Positions 21,780-33,427 of a DNA stretch of 64,000 nt are shown here, in pieces; positions within the stretch are counted from its first letter, which is position 1, and each line of letters starts with the position of its first letter. The stretch is from Trichopria drosophilae (taxonomy: Eukaryota; Arthropoda; Insecta; Hymenoptera; Diapriidae), in the NCBI GenBank assembly GCA_030407085.1, contig CM059586.1, positions 19,362,001 to 19,426,000 on the forward strand. Direction: 5' to 3'. The notes beneath the pieces are model-generated. The model was not told the DNA's origin and did not search any database. It saw only the letters and a program-made list of their open reading frames with translations. A program made the translations under genes and the position numbers.

Positions 21780-24700
21780 AGTTAAACCTAAAATGAAAAG
21801 AATCGTTAGGCGGTTTTGTAAATAGATTCGATTTTTCCGAATTTGTTGATAATTAATAGCTCTTATTTTCTCTAAAATGGTGGGTTTTTACTTTTTATTT
21901 TTGATTTCTCTTCGGTAGGGCAATCATGCAAATCCCTGCTCTATAGATTAAATTATTTTAAATAAAGATATGAAAATTACAAAAATGTTATATCGCGATT
22001 ATTAAATAAAATCCATTTATGAACATTTTTTACTATATTTTCATGTTTTCTATCGCAAACCAAAACAAATTTATTATTAAATTATTGATCAACTTTTATT
22101 GTTTTTAGTTAATTGATCAGTAAAATAAAAAAATTTGTTGAATTAAAGTCCACCATTCGACAATTTCCGTATAAAAACCATTAAAGACTATTTCGAGGAT
22201 ATTAAATAGACGAAGATACTTAAATACTCTTGTCTGATTGAATATGTTACTTTATTCCAAATATTCATTAAATTTAAACAAAATTTAAAGAAACTTTTTT
22301 TAAAGAAATCCGTTAAAGTTTCCAATTTATTTTAAAATAAACACAGGCCTCGCTAAATTGTTGTCTATTTTTTAAATAATTTTCTTATACCGCTTTCTAA
22401 TGCCTATATTACAATTATAAACAGACAAATATTTATCAATCTGATATATTACATTTTTATACAATATACATAAATTAAGAATGAAAATGATTTGTGATAT
22501 TACTTTTTTCTCAAGTCTTTGGGGAAAATCCCCCCTCCCCCCGAGTATTTTGAAATTCGGAATGAACAGACTCTGATGCCTATTCGCTAAAATCTTAAAC
22601 GTTTTCTAGAGAATATTTTCCATCGAAACACTATGTATATATAACGATAACTCACACTACTTTATATTAGAATATAATTTTAATACATTAGTTATGAAAT
22701 ATTACTCGAAATGGGTACTTACTAAATGGGTAATTACTAAAACATGTGTTTTAGTATTTTTTTTTAATTTAACGATAATTAACAATTTAAAAAGTGTAAT
22801 TTAAGAAAAATTGTTCGTGGGACTTCAGGAAGACTCAAGGAAGAGAACTTAAAAATAAAATATAAGAAACGCGTCAATATTTAATAAAGCAAGAGCTATT
22901 AATCGCATAAAGTTTTGAAAAATTGAGTTCACTTTAAAATCCGCGTGACAATTTTTTTCCTTTTAGGCTTCAATGCTTTTAATATCATAAATGAGTAGAT
23001 GTCCTTAAAGTAACTTTAAGTATGATGACTAAAAGCGTTAATCTTAATCGAGACGCACTGTGAAATATAAGTACTAGATACAAACATTATTTCTAAGACA
23101 TCATTATACAAATAGAGCCAACTGCGTTTACTTTTTTAATTGGTTAGTTCGTTAGCTTGTATTTATATGGAGATCAAACGCGATTCGACGCATGCTTTAT
23201 TAATAATCGCACAACTTCATAATCTTAATTTCAATCGTCGTCATATTTTCCAAAAAACTTCTTTTACTTCTCGCTTGAAATTTACTCAACTGGAATGTTC
23301 CACAAGTACTTTTTGGTCGTGGAAGATGGCCAAACATGAATTTTGACAGTCGCCATTTTCCGATTAGTTCAAAAATGTAATAAAAAAGACAACGATAAAA
23401 CAGACACGATAGCACACAATCACGAAAGAAATACGATGAAAGTGTAATAACGGATCCAATACAAATAAAAAATATATAACATTGCTTTTTGGGGAGTTTG
23501 CGGTTGCTGATGACGAATTAAAACTAGGAATTTAGAAATTAAAATTACATATTGAATATGGAAAAGAACAAAAATTTTACGTAACTGTTATATTCCAATT
23601 TCAGAAATTTGACATTAAATTCGTAATCAACTGATCAAAAGACACTAAAAGTTTAACACTAAAATTTTATATCAATTTACTGATGTTTTTTTTTATAAAT
23701 TTCATGGCCGTAAATGGTCCGCAGTATTACATCTGGAAAATATGACGTCATATACTTGTTCAGCGACCTCACAAATATGCATTAGACGCGGTTTGTTCAA
23801 GGGAATCCACCTTCGAAAATCATTATTATCATAAACCACAATTTATGTCCAGAATCCGCAACTTTTAGATGTCATTCAACTTGTTGCCCATATATTCAAA
23901 TTTAGGCACTCACTTTCACTTTTGCGACCACATTAGGTTGCTTGCTGGCTCTTCATCCAAACAATAAGAGATTGAAAAGAAATTTAAAAAAATAATAATT
24001 ATTCTTGTTATTTAGAAATTTAATATAATAACCAACTTCAATTCGATACCTTCACTACATTGTAATAAAAAAAATTCAAATGGTCGTAAGACTCAACTAG
24101 CCGAAAGTTATTAATAAATGTTGAACTACTTCTTTTCTCTACTTTTTTGTTTACATTTGTTAACTTTTTTTATTCTTTGCATTTGTTTTGTGTTCGTGAG
24201 AAAACTTCAACTGCGGTACAAACTAGTCCAGGATACTGTAACTCTAATTACTTGTAAGTACCAGGAAAAGAACAATGCAGTAATCTATTGACTGATAAAA
24301 TCTCATGAATGATAATTTGATGTAAGATATTTTCTCACGTATTATTTTACAATTTACATTGTATCAGAAATTGATTTCAAAGTTTGCAATGCAACGATGG
24401 TACTCGTATATACTTCCTGAATAAAAAAAAAACTTTCATGGTGACATCGTGTTTTTATTACCGAGAAGAAATGCTTCTGGTTATAAAAGGTAAGTTCACG
24501 AGCGTTTCAAGGAAAAACTGTACGTAGGAGCATCGGTTTGAGACTCTGACCAATTAAGTATTTAATCGTAACACAGTTTTCATGACAAAATATTTTCTAC
24601 GTTTACATTGCGTAACTTTATTTTCTTTAAATAACATACAGATCTTGTTAAAGAGATATAACAAATTTATTTGTAGATTGTTTTATAAACATATTACTTT

Positions 24701-24837
24701 TGTTATATTCTTCACTTTTATTTATTATACTAAAAAAAAGTAATCTGGCAAATTCATCTACTATTTTAGTTACGAAAATCCTGTTTAATTTTAGTCAAAC
24801 AAAAAATAAATCATTATAAGAAAAGTTAAGTAACATT
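21780..24837. other. Gene-free AT-rich DNA
   Basis: Three kilobases without a recognisable exon or element. It includes a C-run at about 22531-22540. Open frames at 23140-23415 overlap each other on both strands and show no domain. Confidence 0.45.
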
Positions 24838-25415
24838 TATTCATCCATTAAGGACCTAGTGTATAAAAATTTAACGGACGCTTGATAATATTTTTGAGTC
24901 TCAAAACACAATGAACAAAATTTTGTGAAATATTTATATGACTCAAAACCTTCTCTTTTGAACAGTATATCAAAAAATACAAGTCCAAAAATAAAATTAC
25001 ACGGGGTTAATTATTAAAAATCACGATTTTTAAGGTTTCTTTATCATTTATCGTTATTTTTGTATTGCGTTTTTTGAAAATACGCTTCATAATATTGAAT
25101 TCCAAATATTTTAACGCGTTATTTATACCCGTCTAAGGTATTGTAACACGAGGAAAATGATACAAAATAACAAGAAATGAAAAAGAACCCTTGAAAAATC
25201 GTGATTTTTATCACGTGTAATTAACAATAATTAACCACGTGTAATTTTTTTATTTTTGATTTTGCTGTATTTTCTGATCCGCCATTTAAAAGAGCAGGGT
25301 TTGAGGCATAAAAAACATCTATCACAAAATTTTGTCCATTATATTGGAATACTAAAAAGTACTGGCAAACTTCATATTAAATTTGTGTACCTTTGGTTTT
25401 TAATGGGTTAAATGA
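24838..25415. mobile_element. Palindromic element of about 580 bp
   Basis: The left arm (about 24845-25030) matches the reverse complement of the right arm (about 25190-25412) imperfectly. Clear anchors are ACAAAATTTTGTGA (24917 and the reverse complement near 25323), TTTGAACAG/TTTAAATGG, AAAATAAAATTACAC (about 25000 and its counterpart near 25235) and CACGATTTTTAA versus AAAAATCGTGATTT. No coding capacity. It resembles a MITE or foldback. Confidence 0.55.
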
Positions 25416-26566
25416 AATTTATATTAATTTTCTGCTCTTCAAACCTTTAATATATGTTTTAGTTTAGTACTTAATAAGCTCAAATTAGACAATAATACAG
25501 CGAGTACAATATTATTACATTAAACGATGTTAAACGACACCTTTCTAACAATAAAAAAGAGCATTTAAATGGGATACCGAACATTTTGTAGGAAATTATA
25601 GATCGCCTGATTACAAACTGGTATTCAAAATCTTCTTAATGCATATAAAAAATCAATTGTCGAATATCATATAAAAAACCCACTTTTTGCACTTCAATCT
25701 TGAGTTCTTTCCAGAAAACTTTGGAGCAGTAAGCGATGAACAAGGCGACGGATTTCATCAAGATATCCAAACAATGGAAAAAAGGTAACAGTGTGTCTGG
25801 AATGAAAGTATGATGGGAGACCATTGTTGGATGCTCTACAGCAAAAATCCAGATGAAACACTCAGACGAAAAAGTTATGCCACGCGATTTTGATTAATAT
25901 AATAGTTATTAATAACATTAATTTTATATACGCAATCAATTACAAAAAAATAATGTCATAAAATTAAAAAGAAACTTTAAAAATGTTAAAAGAAGAGGTC
26001 CAAATCCAACCGAGAAACCTCCACGATGGTTTACACTGCTAGAATTATGTCTAAAATTCTGATACTTTTATGTTACCGGAGTAACAGAATGTTGCGAAAA
26101 CCTGTAACAGACAGTAAAATTATGCAACAGTATCAGAAACGTACGAAACTTGTAGCAGAATTTGAATATGAATTAGGGAGATAAGGTGCTGTTAGTTTGG
26201 TTTACCGTCGCCAGGGGCAGACTCGACGTTAGCATCCCTACAAAAGGCGACTATGATTCCTGGTTGGATTTTGATTCCATCATAAGACATTCAATATCCT
26301 CGCTTTATCACAAAAAAATGTATACATGAAGCATTTCATATCCGAATAGAATTATGTTGATAAAAAAATGGTTGAATTTTAATCATTTTTAGTGGAATTT
26401 TTAAAGTTTTTCGCTGATAACACTACGTATTAGTTATTTCTTGGATCTAAAAAAAATGTACACGTATTCTGGAAGTAACAATCCGTAAAATGAGAGGTCT
26501 TACAATTAATTATCATATTCCGTTGGACTGGAATAAATTTTGAAAGAAACCAATTTGGAAAAAATA
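25416..26566. other. Gene-free DNA
   Basis: Nothing recognised. The frame at 25636-25824 (minus) has no recognised domain. Confidence 0.4.
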
Positions 26567-26665
26567 TAAAATTGCGGATATCTTGAAAATGGAGGGTCAT
26601 CGAAAAATTCTATGAACTAATTTGGATTCAGCACACAAAAATATATCAGAAAAGTATATTCAATA
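26567..26665 (+). repeat. Dispersed repeat copy A (TTGCGGATATCTTGAAAATG type)
   Basis: About 100 bp related to 28112-28215: both contain ATATCT(T/C)GAAAATGGAGGGT, then AAATTCT, ATTTNGATTC and CACAAAAATA. Same orientation, about 75-80% identical by eye. Family unknown. Confidence 0.6.
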
Positions 26666-26953
26666 TTCTCCAGTCTTTCTGTACTGAATTTCCATAAAGT
26701 TTTTCGACTTTTCTACAAAAGTTACCAAACTACGAGTGTATCAATTATCTCTAATCTTTTTCGGTGTCATTTAGATAGTAATATTTTGTGATAGTTGAAT
26801 GAAAAACTTTTATAGCATACAATTTTTCCGCGTAGTTTATTTAAATTAATTTTTTTAATTACATTCAAATAACGCCGAAAAATGTTTATACTTTTTATAG
26901 TTTATGGGTTATAAATTTATCAGCGCCAATTTTGTTTCTTTATTTATATATAC

Positions 26954-26987
<34 letters not shown>

Positions 26988-28111
26988 CTTATATACATAA
27001 TAATAATTTTTCTCCGTGCAACGTCTACTTATCGCCCGACTGACAAAGGTCATATTGAACTGTGTCAAGTAGTTGAAAGGTATATAGTCAAATGTATCAG
27101 GTAGTTTTTCGGGTCCAGAATATTGTTTTTGCGATTCAAAATATAACTTTGAAATTCATATGCATATTAATGTCAGAACTGGAAAGTGTCCTCCATAACA
27201 TGTCAGTATGATATCTATAAATATTATTTATTGCAGTTTATCATTTTTTGTATAATTAAAAATTTGCCGTGTCTATAAGCATTTTGGAAACCAACGGAAA
27301 CAACCTAAAACGGTTGAAGTAACTGGTTCACAATCAGTGTAATAAAATAAATCCTATCCAGTTAGTAAATCATTAATATAATCCCAAGTAGGAGTAGATT
27401 ATTTAATCCTAGATTATATATTATATACTTCTTTGGATTGAAATTGGACTGTTTATAAAGAAAGTAAAACTGTTCGTCCTTTATCCCTTTGGAATTAAAT
27501 CTGACTTAATTACAATCATTTTAAAGTCTGGCAGTTTGAAAAAAAAACTTAATAAAATTAACTACTTTAGAATTTCTATGATAATTTATTTACGTCCCCA
27601 AACGCCATTCTTGCGTTTCCATAACTGTTTTAAAATAGATAAAAGAATTCTAAATGTAGTTACTGGATTTAAATTTATTTTGAAGACATTTTTTAATAAA
27701 ATTAATTGAACTTCATGTTTGAGTAAACCTCAATATACAAATTATTAACTTAGATTAACAGAATAAAAGTTATTTACGTGAACTGTGATTATCTATGATT
27801 CAAGATCGCGGCTTTGTCATTTTAAATGAGTGGGTTGTAAATTCTCCAAGCTGATAATAATGACTTGGAATATTTTATTTAAATTAGTTCTCTAATCTAA
27901 CATTGGTAATAGAATTCTATAAATTATTCTTGTATATATCGAATGTATTTAAGTTCATACAATTTTACACTATCTGTAGAAAGTTCGTTTATTTTATAAA
28001 GAATTTGTATTCGGCGAAGCAGAAGTAGAAGAAAATTAACGATTTAACATTCGTAAACAAAAATGTTGTACATCATGTCAAATGTCAATATATGCCTTCC
28101 ACAAAAATTGA
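26666..28111. other. Gene-free DNA with a microsatellite
   Basis: Contains an (AAT)n microsatellite at about 26956-26987. The short protein-like frame at 27020-27104 ends at an AGGTAG donor-like site, but no acceptor AG precedes it, so it is not called as an exon. Confidence 0.45.
26956..26987 (+). repeat. (AAT)n microsatellite
   Basis: About ten uninterrupted copies of a trinucleotide AAT/TAA unit. Confidence 0.9.
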
Positions 28112-28215
28112 CAATACTATTGCAGATATCTCGAAAATGGAGGGTGATAGATAAATTCTGTAAACTGATTTAGATTCTGCGCACAAAAATACGTCAGAAA
28201 AGTGTATGCGCATCT
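28112..28215 (+). repeat. Dispersed repeat copy B
   Basis: Second copy of the repeat at 26567-26665, starting TTGCAGATATCTCGAAAATG. Confidence 0.6.
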
Positions 28216-28561
28216 CTGATGATTCCCCAATAAATCATATCTAAATAAATACAAAAATGAATATATTACAATTTTTGTTTAACTTAGAACTAGAAAAATA
28301 ATCTTAAAAAATTCTCTTATTTAACCCACGAAATGTAAAAATTGTGTTCTCAAGGGGGAATGCAAGTCTTTTATATAGATGAACTGCAATAAGTATCCAG
28401 ACATAATTTTATACAAATGAATGGTATTTTTTAGGGTTTTAATTCGCAAAGTATCGAGTAGCGATTTAAATCTTTTAGCTATTAAATTAATTAACCTTAA
28501 TTTTGTAGCTATATTTAAATACCATGCCATTTTTTTCGTGTTTCGTCCAGACTTTTTTTAT

Positions 28562-29008
28562 TTGTTACAGCTCCCTATAGTTGTGTACGATAAGTCCAAA
28601 TCGGTTTTAGAATGCATTGGTAGATAAGTATTTTATATTCTATGGATAGTACAGAATTTCTTCCTTTTAAACAGTACATATTGCCTAGTTCTAAACTGAG
28701 CATTTTGCGCTTTTGATAATCCAAATACGCTCTTGGCATATAAGTCGACGATTTATAGATGAATCCCTAAATATTTGCACTGTCACTTTGAGATATGTTT
28801 ATTATTGAGAAGTACAGCGTATATCATTTGATATATTCTCAATAATTGTTATTCTCCATGTTTTGTGCTATCGCGACTGTATGTAGACAAGAACGTCATG
28901 TCATCAGCAAACGTAACTCTAGTAATTCCATCTATTGTTGGCAAGTCGGCTGTATAAAGCAGGTACGGTCCTAATATACTAACTACCCTGTGGAATTCCA
29001 GTACTAAT
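28562..29008 (-). pseudogene. Degenerate Jockey-clade reverse transcriptase fragment
   Basis: Minus-strand translation across shifting frames gives the ordered landmarks of a Jockey-type reverse transcriptase. They are GIPQG at 28999-28986, LGPYLLYTADLP next, then VTFADDMTFLSTY with the catalytic FADD at 28911-28900, and at the far end YKILIYQCILKPIWTYRTQLWGA-like sequence (about 28660-28580). A frameshift separates GIPQG from LGP and there are stops, so it is dead. Upstream palm/finger domains and the endonuclease are absent. TADLP and LKPIWTYG..LWG are characteristic of the Jockey clade of insect LINEs. Confidence 0.8.
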
Positions 29009-29030
29009 TGGGATGATTTGAATATAGTTT

Positions 29031-29180
29031 ATATCCAAAAGGATTTTTTATTGCCTTGCCCAACGTTTCGACCTTATTCAAGGTCCTCTTCAGGGGCATC
29101 TATCAAAATTTGAATTGCAATAAAAAATCCTTTTGGATATTTTTATTTTTTTCAAGAACTGTGTTGGCCATTATTTAATT
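29031..29180 (-). mobile_element. Penelope-like element fragment carrying a hammerhead motif
   Basis: A perfect 24-bp inverted repeat, 29031-29054 against 29117-29140 (core ATCCAAAAGGATTTTTTATT), encloses a hammerhead-like motif. The adjacent GTGTTGGCCATT (about 29161-29172) recurs beside the related motif near 16160, showing that both belong to one repeat family. The hammerhead and the inverted partial copies fit Penelope-like elements. No protein domains are left. The piece sits directly between the Jockey fragment and the large foldback element. Confidence 0.6.
29057..29098 (-). ncRNA. Compact hammerhead ribozyme-like motif, potentially competent
   Basis: Read on the minus strand: TGCCC (stem I 5'), CTGAAGAG (core CUGANGA), GACCTT-GAAT-AAGGTC (perfect 6-bp stem II with tetraloop), GAAAC, GTT, then GGGCA (stem I 3'). 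TGCCC pairs perfectly with GGGCA. GTT obeys the NUH rule and lies exactly at the expected cleavage position. Stem III is reduced to almost nothing, as in the minimal type I hammerheads reported from Penelope-like retroelements. The outer 24-bp inverted repeat would extend stem I beyond an internal loop. Cleavage activity is inferred, not shown. Confidence 0.6.
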
Positions 29181-29216
29181 CTTTATTATAATTTTGACAG
29201 TTCATTTATAAAACTT

Positions 29217-31120
29217 AAAATAAATGACCCTGAAGTTAGCGGCCGATTCCAGCGGCCGATTCGTGGGAGCGGCGGCCACCAGCGGTTCTCAATTTTAAAA
29301 GTTGAAAAACGTTTTGTGTCGCGGCCGCTTCGTACGATTTTGATTCCTGACATTGCTGACAGCCTATATAAAAAAATGCAACCTCCACTGACCCAGCCGA
29401 GGTAGTGAAATTGGGAAAAGTTGCCCCTAATCTCTATAACAGCCGATATCAAAATTTTAAGACTTGATAAACGTTTTGTGCCACGGCCACTGGGTATGAT
29501 TTTCATTCCCGACATTGTTGGCAGCCTACATAAAAAATTCCAAACTCCCCTCACCCCGCCGAGGAAGTAAAATGGGGAAAAGTTACCCCAAATCACTATA
29601 ACAGCAGATTTCGAAATTTTAAGACTTGAAGAACGTTTTGTGCCACGGCCGCTGGGTATGATTTTGATTCCTGACATTGTTGGCAGGCTACATAAAAAAT
29701 TCCAACCTCCACTGACCCCGCCGAGGTAGTAAAATTGGGAAAAGTTGCCCCAAATGTCTATAACAGCCGATATCAAAATTTTAAGACTTGAAAAACGTTT
29801 TTTTGTGCCACCGCCGCTGGGTATGATTTTGATTCCCGACATTGTTGGCAACCTACATAAAAAATACCAACCTCCGCTCACCCCGCGGAGGAAGTAAAAT
29901 GGGGAAAAGTTACCCCAAATCACTATAACAGCAGATTTCGAAATTTTAAGACTTGAAGAACGTTTTGTGCCACGGCCGCTGGGTATGATTTTGATTCCTG
30001 ACATTGTTGGCAGCCTACATAAAAAATTCCAACCTCCCCTGACCCCGCCGAGGCAGTAAAATTGGGAAAAGTTGCCCCAAATCACTATAACAGCAGATTT
30101 CGAAATTTTAAGACTTGAAGAACGTTTTGTGCCACGGCCGCTGGGTATGATTTTGATTCCTGATATTGTTGGCAGCCTACATAAAAAATTCCAACCTCCA
30201 CTGACCCCGCCGAGGTAGTAAAATTGGGAAAAGTTGCCCCAAATCTCTATAACAGCCGATATCAAAATTTTAAGACTTGAAAAACGTTTTGTGCCACCGC
30301 CGCTGGGTATGATTTTGATTCCCGACATTGTTGGCAGCCTACATAAAAAATTCCAAACTCCCCTCACCCCGCCGAGGAAGTAAAATGGGGAAAAGTTACC
30401 CCAAATCACTATAACAGCAGATTTCGAAATTTTAAGACTTGAAGAACGTTTTGTGCCACCGCCGCTGGGTATGAATTTCCTTCCCGACATTGTTGGCAGC
30501 CTACATAAAAAATTCCAAACTCCCCTCACCCCGCCGAGGAAGTAAAATGGGGAAAAGTTACCCCAAATCACTATAACAGCAGATTTCGAAATTTTAAGAC
30601 TTGAAGAACGTTTTGTGCCACGGCCGCTGGGTATTTTTTTTATGTAGGCTGCCAGCAATGTCAGGAATCAAAATCATACCCAGCGGCCGTGGCACAAAAC
30701 GTTTTTCAAGTCTTAAAATTTTCGAAATCGGCTGTTATAGTGATTTGGGGCAACTTTTCCCAATTTTACTACTTCGGCGGGGTCAGGGGAGGTTGGAATT
30801 TTTTATGTAGGTTGCCAACAATGTCAGGAATCAAAATCGTATGAAGCGGCCGCGGCACAAAACGTTTTTCAAGTCTTAAAATTTCGAAATCGGCTGTTAT
30901 AGTGATTTGGTGTAACTTTTCCCAATTTTACTTCCTCGGCGGGGTCAGGGGAGGTTGGAATTTTTTATGTAGGCTGTCAACAATGTCAGGAATCAAAATC
31001 ATACACAGAGGCTGTGGCACAAAACGTTTTTCAACTTTTAAAATTGAGAACCGCTGGTGGCCGGCGCTCCCACGAATCGGCCGCTGGAATCGGCCGCTAA
31101 CTTCAGAGTCATTTAAAATA
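29217..31120. mobile_element. Foldback-like element built of 162-bp tandem repeats
   Basis: Terminal inverted repeats of about 100 bp (AATGACCCTGAAGTTAGCGG from about 29223; the same inverted up to about 31115) flank two arrays in opposite orientation. The left array has about nine units, with GACTTGAA at 29461, 29623, 29785, 29950, 30112, 30273, 30436 and 30598, so a period of 162 bp. After a switch point at about 30634 the right array has three inverted units, again 162 bp apart. Drosophila FB elements have the same design: long inverted repeats made of tandem subrepeats. No transposase. GC content is well above the background. The 490-codon open frame on minus (29186-30658) exists because 162 is a multiple of three, so one stop-free phase is repeated; it is not a gene. 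Confidence 0.85.
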
Positions 31121-32519
31121 ATATAATTACTTTGTTCAAAAATTGTATAAGGTACTTTTTGGGTGACAATCACACTCGTCGTAGATCGATATTTCGCCCT
31201 CGTTGCATAAGATATTTTTTCATACGACGAGCGTGGGGCTCGATAATTTGCGCCCGAAGATTTCACTGCAGGGCGCAAAATCGAGTTCTACTCCAGGAGT
31301 CCTAAGAAATTAGATTTTATGCCTGTATGAGACAATTATGCCATATCATTTTTCCTGGTGCGACTTGACCTACTACTGGTGCTAGGTCGCAATACGAATA
31401 CCTGCAGTTGTTTATATTTTTGTACACTGTCTAATAGAAAATATTGCAGAATAAATCACAACTTATCTTTGTATTAGATATTGATTAAGAAAATCTGATT
31501 TCATATTCCTAATCGCAGTTTCCTTAAAAACCTACGCTACAAGAATAAATTTCACCGAAAATATCTGTAGCTCCCATGGTATCATGAAATACGACAATTC
31601 TTCACTAGATGGCTACTAGCTCACATATTATTTAATAACGACTGGAACTAGTAATGGTTAGGTGTTTATTGGGTAATATTTTTCAATGCAGCGCAATCGG
31701 TAATTAATTGTCGATCATCGAAAAAATAGGCGAATGCGTAGGATTTTCACGTTTGCCTCAACTGTGGTTGGTGTAGTCATTAACGTTCATCTTTTTATTA
31801 ACGGAGATTATAGATTCCAGCAAATAACCGACATTTTATAGCTGTTCATCAATATTTCCCTATTTAGTGTTCATCTTCCATCAGTCACTGATATTTTCGG
31901 TGAAGGGATATTTTATCAAATTAGCCTGTATATTAGTTCCCCTATTTTGAATTTTGAAAAACTGACTTCAAATACGTCAAATCTGATAAAATATTATCTG
32001 TCACGTAAAATCCACCATATTCTTAAGGTTAGGAAAAGGTTCTGATGTGATGAAGTAAAATAGAATTCATTGATACCAAAGGAATATAATGCATAAAAGA
32101 CCCTTCCATCGATTTTCCCCTCCGATGTATTCCTCGGAAAATGTATTTAAAATAAAAATGTCAAGTTATAGTATCAAATCATGACCATAAAAAAAGCTAA
32201 ATTAATTGTATAAAATAACAACGTGTTCGGTACAAAAAAAAAATGTGAAAATGCAATTACGTGTATCGGCACCCTTTTAGACATGCATCAGCAGACATGA
32301 ACAAACAGGTGCAGCAACTGGTTGCCGGAAAGATTTCCACCTTACTGGCGGAGCCGTAAAAGAAACCTTTTCTTTGACAAAAAAAAAAGAACCAAAGCGC
32401 ACCGTCAGAAAAGTCAAGACTGGCACAATGCCGTCTGCTCGTAAGAAGCAAACAAAAGGATAACGTTGCCTAACTTCGGCAAATCTCCCCTCTTCTTATC
32501 CCAAATAGAAATACAACAA
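31121..32519. other. Gene-free DNA upstream of a GC-rich island
   Basis: Holds decayed copies of the dispersed repeat (about 31490-31560 and 31940-31985) and a hairpin ATTTTGCGCCC-type pair at 31247-31282. No exon is supported. Confidence 0.45.
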
Positions 32520-33427
32520 AGCGTAAAAAGTCTCTTCGCATCGGTAGTTCTAATTCCCCGGCCGCATCCTCCCTCGTGCCCATGGGAAAGCGGATCGCCG
32601 GCAGGTGTTCGGTTCAATTTCGATCAGTGGCGATAGGTCGTCGTTCTGGACATTTGGGTATTGTTAGTCGCGTCTGTGCTCCTTCGGAGACTTGACCTTA
32701 GTCCACCTCCACCTCCAGCATCTCCATCGCCACCTCGAGGTCCAAAGTCCCTCTTGGACGTTTGACGCCTCTGGCCGAATAGCTCGCACCAGGCTGGATT
32801 CCCATCGGTGCCTCTCTCTTAGGCGACCCACCTTGCCTTATAGCCACCGAGCTCGCCGCCATTGCTCCCTTCTTGCGGCTTTCGAATGGTTGCTGCTCGG
32901 TTCTCCGGTGCGGTTCGGTTCAGTTCAGTGTTCAGTCCCCCTACCAACCGGTGTCCAGTTATGTTGCCGTGGCGAACATTGCCCGTCGCTCGTGGGACGC
33001 GCTTCTAAACACCACGGGATTCCTGTACCCAGGTCCCAGGACGACCTCCTCGTCGGCATCATCGACGTCGGTCGTCCTATCGGATTTTTGGTGCTTACGA
33101 GGGCCTCGTTTTTTTAAATGCGACCCGGCTGTGTGACCATCGGCTACGTGTGAGTGAGTGCGTGTACGCCTGCATAAGTGAAAGGTGGCCGTAAGATTTC
33201 TCGAGTAATCGTCGATACTGCAAAAAGCTGCCCGAGCGGCACGCACCTGACAGAAGGAACTCGCCTGCGGATAGGATCGTAATTATTCACAAATAACCTC
33301 TTTGGACCGGTCGGAACGAATTCCGGGAAAAGAGAAACGCCTGCGAAAGAAAACCGGAGTGCCGCCAAGGAAGAAATCGGAAGAAACTACCTATATACTC
33401 GAATAAACGGAGTACTGATCGCGATCG
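32520..33427 (+). promoter_or_regulatory. GC-rich promoter and non-coding first exon ending in a splice donor
   Basis: About 900 bp with GC content near or above 50% in a genome of about one third GC. It ends in ATCG|GTGAGT, a strong donor with the junction after 33427. Candidate initiator sites TCAGT lie at 32624 and about 32917-32938. The last 130 bp before the donor are open in one frame after a TAA but lack an ATG, so the exon is probably 5' UTR. The matching acceptor is at 34489, about 1.06 kb away. Open frames through the island on both strands (32692-33117, 32873-33136, 32959-33535) are by-products of high GC. The transcription start is not resolved; exon start is uncertain. Confidence 0.6.

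Noticed and set aside
26904..27104. Frame with an Asn run followed by TYRPTDKGHIELCQ
   Set aside because: The Asn run is the (AAT)n microsatellite, and no acceptor precedes the more protein-like part.
29186..30658. 490-codon open frame on the minus strand
   Set aside because: It is the stop-free phase of the 162-bp tandem repeat (54 codons per unit); no domain and no gene signals.
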